A DNA stretch of 63,423 nt from Clostridia bacterium (GTDB taxonomy: Bacteria > Bacillota > Clostridia > Christensenellales > Aristaeellaceae), in NCBI GenBank assembly GCA_017938695.1, contig JAGBBA010000027.1:1-63423 (forward strand), in the 5' to 3' direction. Every line of letters begins with the position of its first letter. Position 1 is the stretch's first letter. The position numbers and the translations under genes are program-made. A model generated the notes under the pieces. It was given only the letters and a program-made list of their open reading frames with translations. It did no database searches and was not told the origin of the DNA. Shown here piece after piece: positions 57,704-63,423 of this stretch.

Positions 57704-57780
57704 GGCCCGGTAGCTCAGTTGGTTAGAGCGCCAGCCTGTCACGTTGGAGGTCGAGGGTTCGAGCCCCTTCCGGGTCGCCA
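57704..57780 (+). tRNA. tRNA-Asp (anticodon GTC)
   Basis: Acceptor GGCCCGG pairs with CCGGGTC; the loop CTGTCAC gives GTC; CCA is encoded. Confidence 0.95.
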
Positions 57781-57788
57781 TCATATTT

Positions 57789-57864
57789 GCCTTGGTAGCT
57801 CAGTCGGTAGAGCAGCAGACTGAAAATCTGCGTGTCGGTGGTTCGATTCCGCCCCAAGGCACCA
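57789..57864 (+). tRNA. tRNA-Phe (anticodon GAA)
   Basis: Acceptor GCCTTGG pairs with CCAAGGC; the loop CTGAAAA gives GAA; CCA is encoded. Confidence 0.95.
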
Positions 57865-57869
57865 TGTGT

Positions 57870-57944
57870 GCGGTAGTAGCTCAGTGGTAGAGTGCCACCT
57901 TGCCAAGGTGGATGTCGCGGGTCCGAATCCCGTCTACCGCTCCA
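57870..57944 (+). tRNA. tRNA-Gly (anticodon GCC)
   Basis: Acceptor GCGGTAG pairs with CTACCGC; the loop TTGCCAA gives GCC; CCA is encoded. Confidence 0.95.
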
Positions 57945-57951
57945 CACATCC

Positions 57952-58023
57952 GGTGCCATAGCCAAGTGGTAAGGCGAAGGTCTGCAAAACCTTTATTCCC
58001 CAGTTCGAATCTGGGTGGCACCT
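57952..58023 (+). tRNA. tRNA-Cys (anticodon GCA)
   Basis: Acceptor GGTGCCA pairs with TGGCACC; the loop TCTGCAAA gives GCA; CCA is not encoded. Last gene of the cluster. Confidence 0.94.
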
Positions 58024-58031
58024 CGCAAATC

Positions 58032-58060
58032 AAGATCAATCGCAAGGTTGATCTTTTTTT
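58032..58060 (+). terminator. Terminator of the tRNA operon
   Basis: AAGATCAA pairs with TTGATCTT, then TTTTT. Confidence 0.9.
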
Positions 58061-58082
58061 GTATATCAAAGGAGCGATGATC

Positions 58083-58442
58083 ATGATGAAGCAAGCGGCT
58101 TGCGGCCTGGATTGCAATGCGTGCGATCTCTACAAAGCCAAGACCGACCGCCGAGCGGCGGAGAACCTGGTGCCGTGGTTCCGGCAGCGCGGGTGGATCA
58201 GCGCGGATGAGGGTGCGGAGGCCGTTATGGCCCGGGTTCCCTTTTGCGAAGGCTGCTGGGAAACAGGCGTCAACTGGTGCGGCAACTGCCATATGCGTAC
58301 CTGCTGCCAGCAGAAAGACCTTGCAGACTGCGGCAAGTGTGATAGCTTTCCCTGCAAAGCCTATGTTGAATGGACAGTGGACACGCCTCACCACATCGAA
58401 GCCATGAACAAACTTTTTGCGCAACGCAATCAAAAAAAGTAA
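58083..58442 (+). CDS. DUF3795 protein
   Basis: 119 aa from ATG 58083, 8 bp after AAAGGAG. CGLDCNACDLYKAK near the start, FCEGCWE, CGNCHMRTCC and DCGKCDSFPCK give ten or so cysteines in the order seen in DUF3795, a small family of zinc- or iron-sulfur-type proteins of unknown function, common in anaerobes. It stands alone after the tRNA terminator and is followed by a class A repeat. Confidence 0.85.
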   Translation: MMKQAACGLDCNACDLYKAKTDRRAAENLVPWFRQRGWISADEGAEAVMARVPFCEGCWETGVNWCGNCHMRTCCQQKDLADCGKCDSFPCKAYVEWTVDTPHHIEAMNKLFAQRNQKK

Positions 58443-58521
58443 ATATTTGTTGAAACACTTTTGATGCCCACGCTACTAACAGATGCAAGCCCAATGAAAA
58501 GCGTGCGCTGGGTATAAAAAA

Positions 58522-58612
58522 TGGGTTTCGAAAGGGCCGAATGGCCCTTCGCAGGAGAGTCCAGAGAGGGCAGCGCCCTCTCTGGCGGGGTGCAGGGGCA
58601 GAGCCCTTGCCG
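58522..58612. repeat. Mosaic palindromic repeat, class A
   Basis: GGGTTTCGAAAGGGCC with GGCCCTTCG, AGTCCAGAGAGGGC with GCCCTCTCTGG, then GGGGCAGAGCCC. Confidence 0.85.
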
Positions 58613-58627
58613 AAAGGAGGTGATGGG

Positions 58628-59119
58628 GTGGAAGAGTTTGAACGGATGTGCCACGAGGAGTATCAGACGGTGCGGAAGTTTCTGCTGAGGCTTTCGGGCA
58701 GCGAGGAGCTGGCGGAGGAGCTGACGCAGGAAACGTTCTATCAGGCGATGCGCAAGTGGAAAACGTTCAGGCGGCAGTGCGCGGTATCGACATGGCTGTG
58801 CGGCATTGCGAAGAACCTTTTCTACACCTATTGCCGCAAGCCTAAGCCATTGCCGGTGGAAAACCTGCCGGAAAAGCCCGGCGAGGATTTCGTCGACACG
58901 CTGATGGACAAGGAGCAGAAGCTGCAGGCCCACCGGCTTTTGCACAGCCTGCCGGAGCCGTACAAAGAGGTGGTCACCCTGCGCACCTTCGGCGATCTGA
59001 CTCACCAGGAGATCGGCGCGCTGTTCGGCAAGCCGGAGCGGTGGGCGAGGGTGACCTATTACCGGGGACGGCAGATGCTTGTCCGACTGATGAAGGGAGA
59101 GGACATTGATGAGCAATAA
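58628..59119 (+). CDS. ECF RNA polymerase sigma factor
   Basis: 163 aa from GTG 58628, after GGAGGTGAT. Region 2: EEYQTVRKFLLRLSGSEELAEELTQETFYQAM; region 4: LPEPYKEVVTLRTFGDLTHQEIGALFG with ARVTYYRGRQML. Third ECF factor of the window. It overlaps its zinc-finger anti-sigma gene by 11 bp. The short spacer (KPLPVENLPEKPGEDF) is normal. Confidence 0.9.
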   Translation: MEEFERMCHEEYQTVRKFLLRLSGSEELAEELTQETFYQAMRKWKTFRRQCAVSTWLCGIAKNLFYTYCRKPKPLPVENLPEKPGEDFVDTLMDKEQKLQAHRLLHSLPEPYKEVVTLRTFGDLTHQEIGALFGKPERWARVTYYRGRQMLVRLMKGEDIDEQ

Positions 59120-60086
59120 GAATACTTTGCCGGATAAATGCGCGGTGGCCCGCGACCTGATGCCCCTGTGCATCGACGGGACGGCCAGCGACGCCAGCCA
59201 GCGGCGGGTGAACAAGCATGTGGTGGATTGTCCGCCCTGTGCGACGGTGTACCAGGAAATGCAGACGAACATCGAGCTGGATGTGCCTGACCAGCAGGAA
59301 ACGGCGCAGTTCGACACAGCTGTGAAAAAGGTGAAGCACAAGCACGCCTGGCGCAAGCTGCGCAACGTGCTGCTGGGCATCGTACTGGCACTGGTGGCGT
59401 GTGCCGGGCTGGCCTACGGGTATTACTGGTACTTTGTGGAGGATGTGCCGCTGCCCATCGAGCTGTATGAGATGGAGATAAACCTGAGCACACCCCAGCG
59501 TGCAGAAACGCCGGTGATCATCCGAACCAAGAACATGCCCAAGCCTGCTAAGATGCACATTCAGGTGCAGTTCGACGGCTCGGTGATGAATGACGACGGC
59601 GAACTGGAACCCAGCTGGGTGATGTACATCTGGGCATCCACCACCCGCTCGACGGATCTGGATACCTGCGGCTATACGGATTATAACTACTACGCCTTCG
59701 ACCAGACGTATGTGGCGGGTTCCTTCATGATCAACAACGAATTGTACAAGGTGAACAGCGTCTACCGCGGTGCACCTACGGCAGAGCAGGAGCTGGCATT
59801 CAAGCCTGATGTGAAGAAATTGAAGTGGACGACCATCGGCAATCTGGTGCTGCGCAACGTGGCCAGCCTGGATATCGTGGGTGGCGAAAGAGCGGTGATG
59901 CCCTTCGTGACCACACCGAGCACGGATATGTTTGATCCATTTGTTACGCCTAAGACCAACGAGAACCAGGGCTTTGCGATGTATGGCGAGGTCAAGCCGG
60001 CGCAATCCACTCCCACACCCATGCTGACGGTGGAGCCCCAGGCGACCGTGATCCCTCAGGTGACCAAGGAGCCTAACGCGGACTGA
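59109..60086 (+). CDS. Membrane anti-sigma factor with zinc-finger (zf-HC2) domain
   Basis: 325 aa from ATG 59109. CAVARDLMPLCIDG, then VNKHVVDCPPC gives the HxxxCxxC anti-sigma zinc motif (His59-Cys66 region). A membrane helix follows at about 82-100 (VLLGIVLALVACAGLAYGYYW), and an exported part of some 220 residues has no domain I recognise; it ends in a Pro/Thr-rich tail. The overlap with the sigma gene and the zinc motif identify it as the cognate anti-sigma factor. Confidence 0.88.
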   Translation: MSNKNTLPDKCAVARDLMPLCIDGTASDASQRRVNKHVVDCPPCATVYQEMQTNIELDVPDQQETAQFDTAVKKVKHKHAWRKLRNVLLGIVLALVACAGLAYGYYWYFVEDVPLPIELYEMEINLSTPQRAETPVIIRTKNMPKPAKMHIQVQFDGSVMNDDGELEPSWVMYIWASTTRSTDLDTCGYTDYNYYAFDQTYVAGSFMINNELYKVNSVYRGAPTAEQELAFKPDVKKLKWTTIGNLVLRNVASLDIVGGERAVMPFVTTPSTDMFDPFVTPKTNENQGFAMYGEVKPAQSTPTPMLTVEPQATVIPQVTKEPNAD

Positions 60087-60324
60087 CGCACTCGACGATT
60101 TCCACCAGGATCACATCGTCGCCGATTTTGCAGATGTTGTCCCAGGGAATGACGATGCCGCAGCGTTCGCCACGAAGCAGCGCAGCCAGGCTGAACTCGC
60201 CGGGCACGACCAGGGCGGTCACCCGGCCGTCGGCTGCGCAGAACTCGATATCCATGGGCTTGCCCAGGGATGCGCCTGTCAGGGTGTTGATCACGTCCTT
60301 CTGCTTGAGATCACCCAGGGTCAT
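60073..60324 (-). CDS. YlmC/YmxH-type PRC-barrel protein
   Basis: 83 aa from ATG 60324; GTG 60333 is an alternative. MTLGDLKQKDVINTLTGASLGKPMDIEF and LVVPGEFSLAALLRGE...IPWDNICKIGDDVILVEI match the sporulation-linked YlmC/YmxH family. It is a small PRC-barrel protein of unknown function, conserved in spore formers. Its end converges with the anti-sigma gene and overlaps it by 14 bp. Confidence 0.85.
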   Translation of the reverse strand: MTLGDLKQKDVINTLTGASLGKPMDIEFCAADGRVTALVVPGEFSLAALLRGERCGIVIPWDNICKIGDDVILVEIVECVSPR

Positions 60325-60391
60325 GGAGATCACCGACCTTTCGGGATAGCATATGCGTGAAAAGCCGGGAATGTGCTGACTGCGGCAGACA

Positions 60392-60489
60392 CCTCATCAG
60401 TCGCCTTGCGGCGACAGCTTCCCCTCAAGGGGAAGCCTTTTTTTGCCTTCCCCTTGAGGGGAGGGTGGCCGAAGGTCGGATGAGGTGGA
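60392..60489. repeat. Repeat class C with a terminator hairpin
   Basis: CCTCATCAGTCGCC, GGCGACAGCTTCCCCT, AGGGGAAGCCTTTTTTT and then the inverse CTTCCCCTTGAGGGG and GGATGAGG. The second half is an inverted copy of the first, so the whole is one long imperfect palindrome. Similar to 39211-39263. Nothing else is recognised between 60325 and 60560. Confidence 0.85.
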
Positions 60490-60571
60490 TAGCAACGGGC
60501 TGGACAAGTCGAATGTAGCGGTGCTTGCAGAAAACTTTGATATTTTTCTCACAGAATCCGCGAATTTCCCC

Positions 60572-60600
60572 TGTTCAGAAGGGAAAAAGTGTGCTATACT
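60572..60600 (+). promoter_or_regulatory. Possible promoter of the NifU-like gene
   Basis: TGTTCA (60572-60577) and TATACT (60595-60600), 17 bp apart; the -35 is weak. Confidence 0.5.
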
Positions 60601-60659
60601 ATCATGGACAATGAATGTCCCCATGTCACGACTATCTCATGATAGGAGGAACCAATCCG

Positions 60660-61361
60660 ATGCTTTACACCAAGGAAGTTGAAGAAATGGTATGCGTCGC
60701 GAAGGGCCCCAACCACGGCCCCGCGCCCATCCCGGAAGAGGGCAAGTGGATCCAGGCCAAGGAGATCAAGGACATCTCCGGTCTGACTCACGGTATTGGC
60801 TGGTGCGCCCCCCAGCAGGGCACCTGCAAGCTGACCCTGAACGTGAAGGAAGGCGTCATCCAGGAAGCTCTGGTCGAGACCATCGGCTGCTCCGGCATGA
60901 CCCACTCCGCCGCCATGGCCAGTGAGATTCTGCCCGGCAAGACCATTCTGGAAGCACTGAACACCGACCTGGTGTGCGATGCTATCAACACCGCTATGCG
61001 CGAGCTGTTCCTGCAGATCGTGTACGGCCGCACCCAGTCCGCCTTCTCTGACGACGGTCTGCGTATCGGCGCTGGCCTGGAAGACCTGGGCAAGGGCCTG
61101 CGCAGCCAGGTGGGCACCATGTACGGCACCCTGGAAAAGGGCCCCCGTTACCTGGAAATGGCCGAAGGCTATGTGCTGAAGATCGCCCTGGATAAGGACA
61201 ACCAGATCTGCGGCTATCAGTTCCTGTCCCTGGGCAAGATGATGGACGCCATCAAGAAGGGCATGAGCCCCAACGAGGCCTACGAGAAGAACATCGGCAC
61301 CTACGGCCGCTTCAAGGCCGAAGACGGCGCGGTCGCCTGGATCGACCCCCGCAAGCAGTAA
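60660..61361 (+). CDS. NifU-like iron-sulfur scaffold protein partnered with GGGtGRT
   Basis: 233 aa. Cys residues fall in WCAPQQGTC and TIGCSGMTHSA, as in IscU/NifU N-terminal domains; MASEILPGKTILEALNTD is the following helix. It is longer than IscU (about 130 aa), with a C-terminal extension. In Clostridia this version is encoded next to a GGGtGRT protein, an arrangement I recall from annotation; an iron-sulfur or metal role is supposed. AGGAGG precedes the ATG. The next gene begins 19 bp after its stop codon. Confidence 0.82.
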   Translation: MLYTKEVEEMVCVAKGPNHGPAPIPEEGKWIQAKEIKDISGLTHGIGWCAPQQGTCKLTLNVKEGVIQEALVETIGCSGMTHSAAMASEILPGKTILEALNTDLVCDAINTAMRELFLQIVYGRTQSAFSDDGLRIGAGLEDLGKGLRSQVGTMYGTLEKGPRYLEMAEGYVLKIALDKDNQICGYQFLSLGKMMDAIKKGMSPNEAYEKNIGTYGRFKAEDGAVAWIDPRKQ

Positions 61362-61380
61362 TTAAAGGAGGTATGTGATA

Positions 61381-62397
61381 ATGGCTCTGTTTGAAAACTA
61401 CGAAGGCCGCATGCCTCAGCTGCAGCCTGTTCTGGAAAAGTACGGCTTTGCCTCCTGGGAAGACCTGAAGGCTTACAACAACTCCAAGGGCGTGGACGGC
61501 TACGGCATCACCGAAGGCATCCAGCCCATCTGCTTTGAGAATGCCAAGTGGGCCTATGAACTGGGTGCCGGCATCGCTCTGAAGAAGGGTGTCAAGACCG
61601 CTAAGGAAGCCGCCGTGTGCATCGGCGAGGCCCTGCAGGCCTTCTGCATCCCCGGTTCCGTTGCTGACCAGCGTCAGGTTGGTCTGGGCCACGGCAACCT
61701 GGGTGCCATGCTGCTGGACGAAGCTACCGAGTGCTTCGCTTTCCTGGCTGGCCACGAGTCCTTCGCTGCTGCTGAAGGTGCCATCGGCATTGCCCGCAAC
61801 GCCAACAAGGTTCGTAAGACCCCCCTGCGCGTGATCCTGAACGGCCTGGGCAAGGACGCCGCCATGATCATCAGCCGCATCAACGGCTTCACCTATGTGG
61901 AGACCAAGTACGACTACCTGTCCGCCGACGTGAAGGAAGACCACGCTCTGACCGTTGTGAAGACTGTGGCTTACTCCGATGGCGAGCGCGCCAAGGTGAA
62001 CTGCTACGGTGCTGACGATGTCCGCGAAGGCGTGGCCATCATGTGGCACGAGGGCGTGGGCGTTTCCATCACCGGTAACTCCACCAACCCCACCCGCTTC
62101 CAGCATCCCGTTGCCGGCACCTACAAGAAGGAAATGATCGAGGCTGGCAAGAAGTACTTCTCCGTTGCCTCCGGCGGCGGCACCGGCCGTACCCTGCATC
62201 CCGACAACATGGCTGCTGGCCCTGCCTCCTACGGCATGACCGACACCCTGGGCCGTATGCACTCCGACGCTCAGTTCGCTGGCTCCTCTTCCGTGCCCGC
62301 TCACGTGGAGATGATGGGCCTGATCGGCATGGGCAACAACCCCATGGTTGGCGCTACCGTTGCCGTGGCTGTGGCCGTGGAGAACGCCTCCAAGTAA
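61381..62397 (+). CDS. GGGtGRT protein
   Basis: 338 aa. Family-defining motif ASGGGTGRTLHPDNMAAGPAS near residue 262, then DAQFAGSSSVPAHVEMMGLIGMG as the following blocks. The ATG at 61381 is 9 bp after AGGAGG. Function unknown; it is found with the NifU-like protein as here. Codon use is that of highly expressed genes. Its last 18 codons plus stop are duplicated exactly downstream of the next gene (63101-63158). Confidence 0.88.
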   Translation: MALFENYEGRMPQLQPVLEKYGFASWEDLKAYNNSKGVDGYGITEGIQPICFENAKWAYELGAGIALKKGVKTAKEAAVCIGEALQAFCIPGSVADQRQVGLGHGNLGAMLLDEATECFAFLAGHESFAAAEGAIGIARNANKVRKTPLRVILNGLGKDAAMIISRINGFTYVETKYDYLSADVKEDHALTVVKTVAYSDGERAKVNCYGADDVREGVAIMWHEGVGVSITGNSTNPTRFQHPVAGTYKKEMIEAGKKYFSVASGGGTGRTLHPDNMAAGPASYGMTDTLGRMHSDAQFAGSSSVPAHVEMMGLIGMGNNPMVGATVAVAVAVENASK

Positions 62398-62399
62398 GT
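62342..62399 (+). repeat. Direct repeat, left copy (end of the GGGtGRT gene)
   Basis: 58 bases starting CCATGGTTGGCGCTACCG and ending CCTCCAAGTAAGT, identical to 63101-63158. It contains the gene's last codons and TAA. Confidence 0.95.
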
Positions 62400-62456
62400 C
62401 TATCTGGAAGGACAGAGTGATTCTGTCCTTCTTTTTTTAAAGAGGAGGAGAAGTAG

Positions 62457-63062
62457 ATGGTTATCATTTTGGCCTACGTCATACAAGGCCTTATCTTTGG
62501 CTTTATCGCAAAATACATTGCGGAAAGCAAAGGCTATGATACGGGTTTTGCTTGGGGTTTCTGGTTGGGCATTATTGGTTTGCTGGTAGTGGGTTTTCGA
62601 CCTACGATTTTACAGACTACGACTTCACATGCTACAACACTGAAACAAAGTGAGTATTGGAGTAATCTTTCTGCTGCAAAGAGTACTCCCTCGGGATGGA
62701 CATGTGTATGCGGTCAGGATAATGCGTATGGGCTATCTTACTGCACTAAGTGCCGCCGCTCTAAGGATGAAAGTGCAAATCTGAGAAAACCAAAGGTTGA
62801 ATGCCACTATTGTGGGGCAAAAAACAATGCAAGCAACGAAGAATGTTTTGCTTGCGGGCGCTCTTTGAAAGATTCAATTAACACATTGGCAGCGCAGACG
62901 GTCAAACAAGAAACGCCTCCAACGTTAGAAATGCCGAAACAAGTTGTTGGTGATGTCGACAGCCTGGAAGCGTTGAAAAAACTTGCAGAATTGCGAGATT
63001 TAGGTGTGTTGACTGAGAATGAATTCCAAGAAAAGAAAGCGACTATCATGGCTAAGATATGA
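62457..63062 (+). CDS. Membrane protein with zinc ribbons and SHOCT-like tail, in a cassette
   Basis: 201 aa. Two hydrophobic helices at the N terminus (MVIILAYVIQGLIFGFIAKYI, GFWLGIIGLLVVGF), a CVCGQDNAYGLSYCTKC zinc finger and a CHYCGAKNNASNEECFACG zinc ribbon, then a C-terminal LEALKKLAELRDLGVLTENEFQEKKATIM that fits SHOCT. AGAGGAGGAG precedes the ATG. It is far more AT-rich than its neighbours and lies between the 58-bp direct repeats, so it is probably recently acquired. The function is unknown. Confidence 0.75.
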   Translation: MVIILAYVIQGLIFGFIAKYIAESKGYDTGFAWGFWLGIIGLLVVGFRPTILQTTTSHATTLKQSEYWSNLSAAKSTPSGWTCVCGQDNAYGLSYCTKCRRSKDESANLRKPKVECHYCGAKNNASNEECFACGRSLKDSINTLAAQTVKQETPPTLEMPKQVVGDVDSLEALKKLAELRDLGVLTENEFQEKKATIMAKI

Positions 63063-63100
63063 TGCGATATGGGTGAAACGGGGAATTTCGGAGTGACAAT

Positions 63101-63158
63101 CCATGGTTGGCGCTACCGTTGCCGTGGCTGTGGCCGTGGAGAACGCCTCCAAGTAAGT
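63101..63158 (+). repeat. Direct repeat, right copy
   Basis: 58 bases identical to 62342-62399. Here the reading frame has no start in place, so it is not a gene; it is the remnant of, or the duplicated, GGGtGRT 3' end. Confidence 0.95.
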
Positions 63159-63257
63159 TAAATCAAGGCTTACAGGGAACTCTCTCAGAGAGGCGTTATT
63201 ATGTAGAGGAAGGTTTACCCCTCCTCGTCATGAGTCGCGGGAAATACAAGTAATTCA

Positions 63258-63306
63258 AGCAGTTATGGCTTGAAGGGAAACCTTCAAGTCCATAGCTGCT
63301 TTTTCT
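63258..63306 (+). terminator. Terminator
   Basis: AGCAGTTATGG-CTTGAAG pairs with CTTCAAG-TCCATAGCTGCT (one unpaired base), then TTTTTC. It ends the transcript coming from the GGGtGRT region; the gap 63063-63332 otherwise holds only the repeat copy. Confidence 0.85.
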
Positions 63307-63332
63307 ATTGCAGCAGAAAGCGAGGATACCCC

Positions 63333-63423
63333 ATGAAACTGACCTATCGCCGCTGCGGAGACTACTACCTGCCCAACATCGGCATCCCTGCCGAGGACAT
63401 GCGCCCGCTTGGCAAGTACGGCA
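63333..63423 (+). CDS. TnpV-type transposon-associated protein, start only
   Basis: 30 residues, MKLTYRRCGDYYLPNIGIPA followed by EDMRPLGKYG, match the N terminus of TnpV proteins carried by Clostridia transposons. GAGGAT lies before the ATG. The gene runs out of the window, so length and completeness are unknown. It suggests that another mobile element begins next to the cassette. Confidence 0.7.
   Translation, partial: MKLTYRRCGDYYLPNIGIPAEDMRPLGKYG

Overview
The window looks like a Gram-positive, fairly GC-rich member of the Clostridia. The basis is inference from content: a CIRCE operator, a T-box leader, a YlmC/YmxH-type PRC-barrel protein, RuvX with DUF1292 (the yrrK-yrzB order of Bacillota), a GGGtGRT protein beside a NifU-like protein, a MobV relaxase, a large serine recombinase of the Clostridia type and a TnpV start. 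A Christensenellales-like lineage is possible, but no 16S is present, so this stays a guess.

Layout. (1) 1-613: the 3' end of a peptidoglycan-binding protein and a tRNA operon (Thr, Tyr, Leu). (2) About 614-14446: an accessory, more AT-rich block bounded by related hairpin sequences. It holds a nucleotide-cyclase-like gene, a MobV relaxase with a likely transfer origin, a XRE regulator, an unknown 397-aa protein, an ECF sigma/anti-sigma pair with two secreted paralogues and a decayed third copy, a small operon with a Cas2-fold protein, an AAA15 ATPase and, at the right edge, a large serine recombinase. This reads as an integrative mobilizable element with defence-like cargo. (3) 14515-26027: chromosomal genes: a double-glycine-leader zinc-ribbon peptide, a sigma/DUF4349 pair, an MFS transporter, a structured RNA in front of a zinc-ribbon gene, AlkZ-like, GerMN, recO, a three-gene ABC exporter, DUF402 and Dus. 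(4) 26034-36855, nearly all minus strand: two paralogous pairs of XRE-cupin regulator plus acyl-CoA ligase (the second behind a T-box), htpG behind CIRCE, a GNAT, araD and an EAL protein. (5) 37089-49377: secreted and S24-like proteins, rpsO-pnp, an M16 peptidase, a ruvX-DUF1292 fusion plus a second DUF1292 gene with a Cys/His tail, a NodB deacetylase, a DUF3048 protein, a second zinc-ribbon gene and a GNAT. (6) 49583-57479: serC, serA, Fe-ADH, two YdcF-type proteins, radC, rsmG and a ParB/Noc-like gene. (7) 57532-63423: five tRNAs (Val, Asp, Phe, Gly, Cys), DUF3795, a third sigma/anti-sigma pair, YlmC, the NifU-like/GGGtGRT pair, a one-gene cassette between perfect 58-bp direct repeats, and the start of a TnpV gene.

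Genes acting together: serC and serA make serine; rpsO and pnp form the usual neighbourhood; each sigma factor is coupled by overlap to its membrane anti-sigma; the ABC genes overlap and form one exporter. Many intergenic gaps carry mosaics of short palindromic modules that recur across the window.

The most notable observations are the T-box in front of an acyl-CoA ligase operon, the one-gene cassette with duplicated 3' gene end, the structured RNA before the zinc-ribbon gene, and the mobilizable element with a cyclase-like gene.
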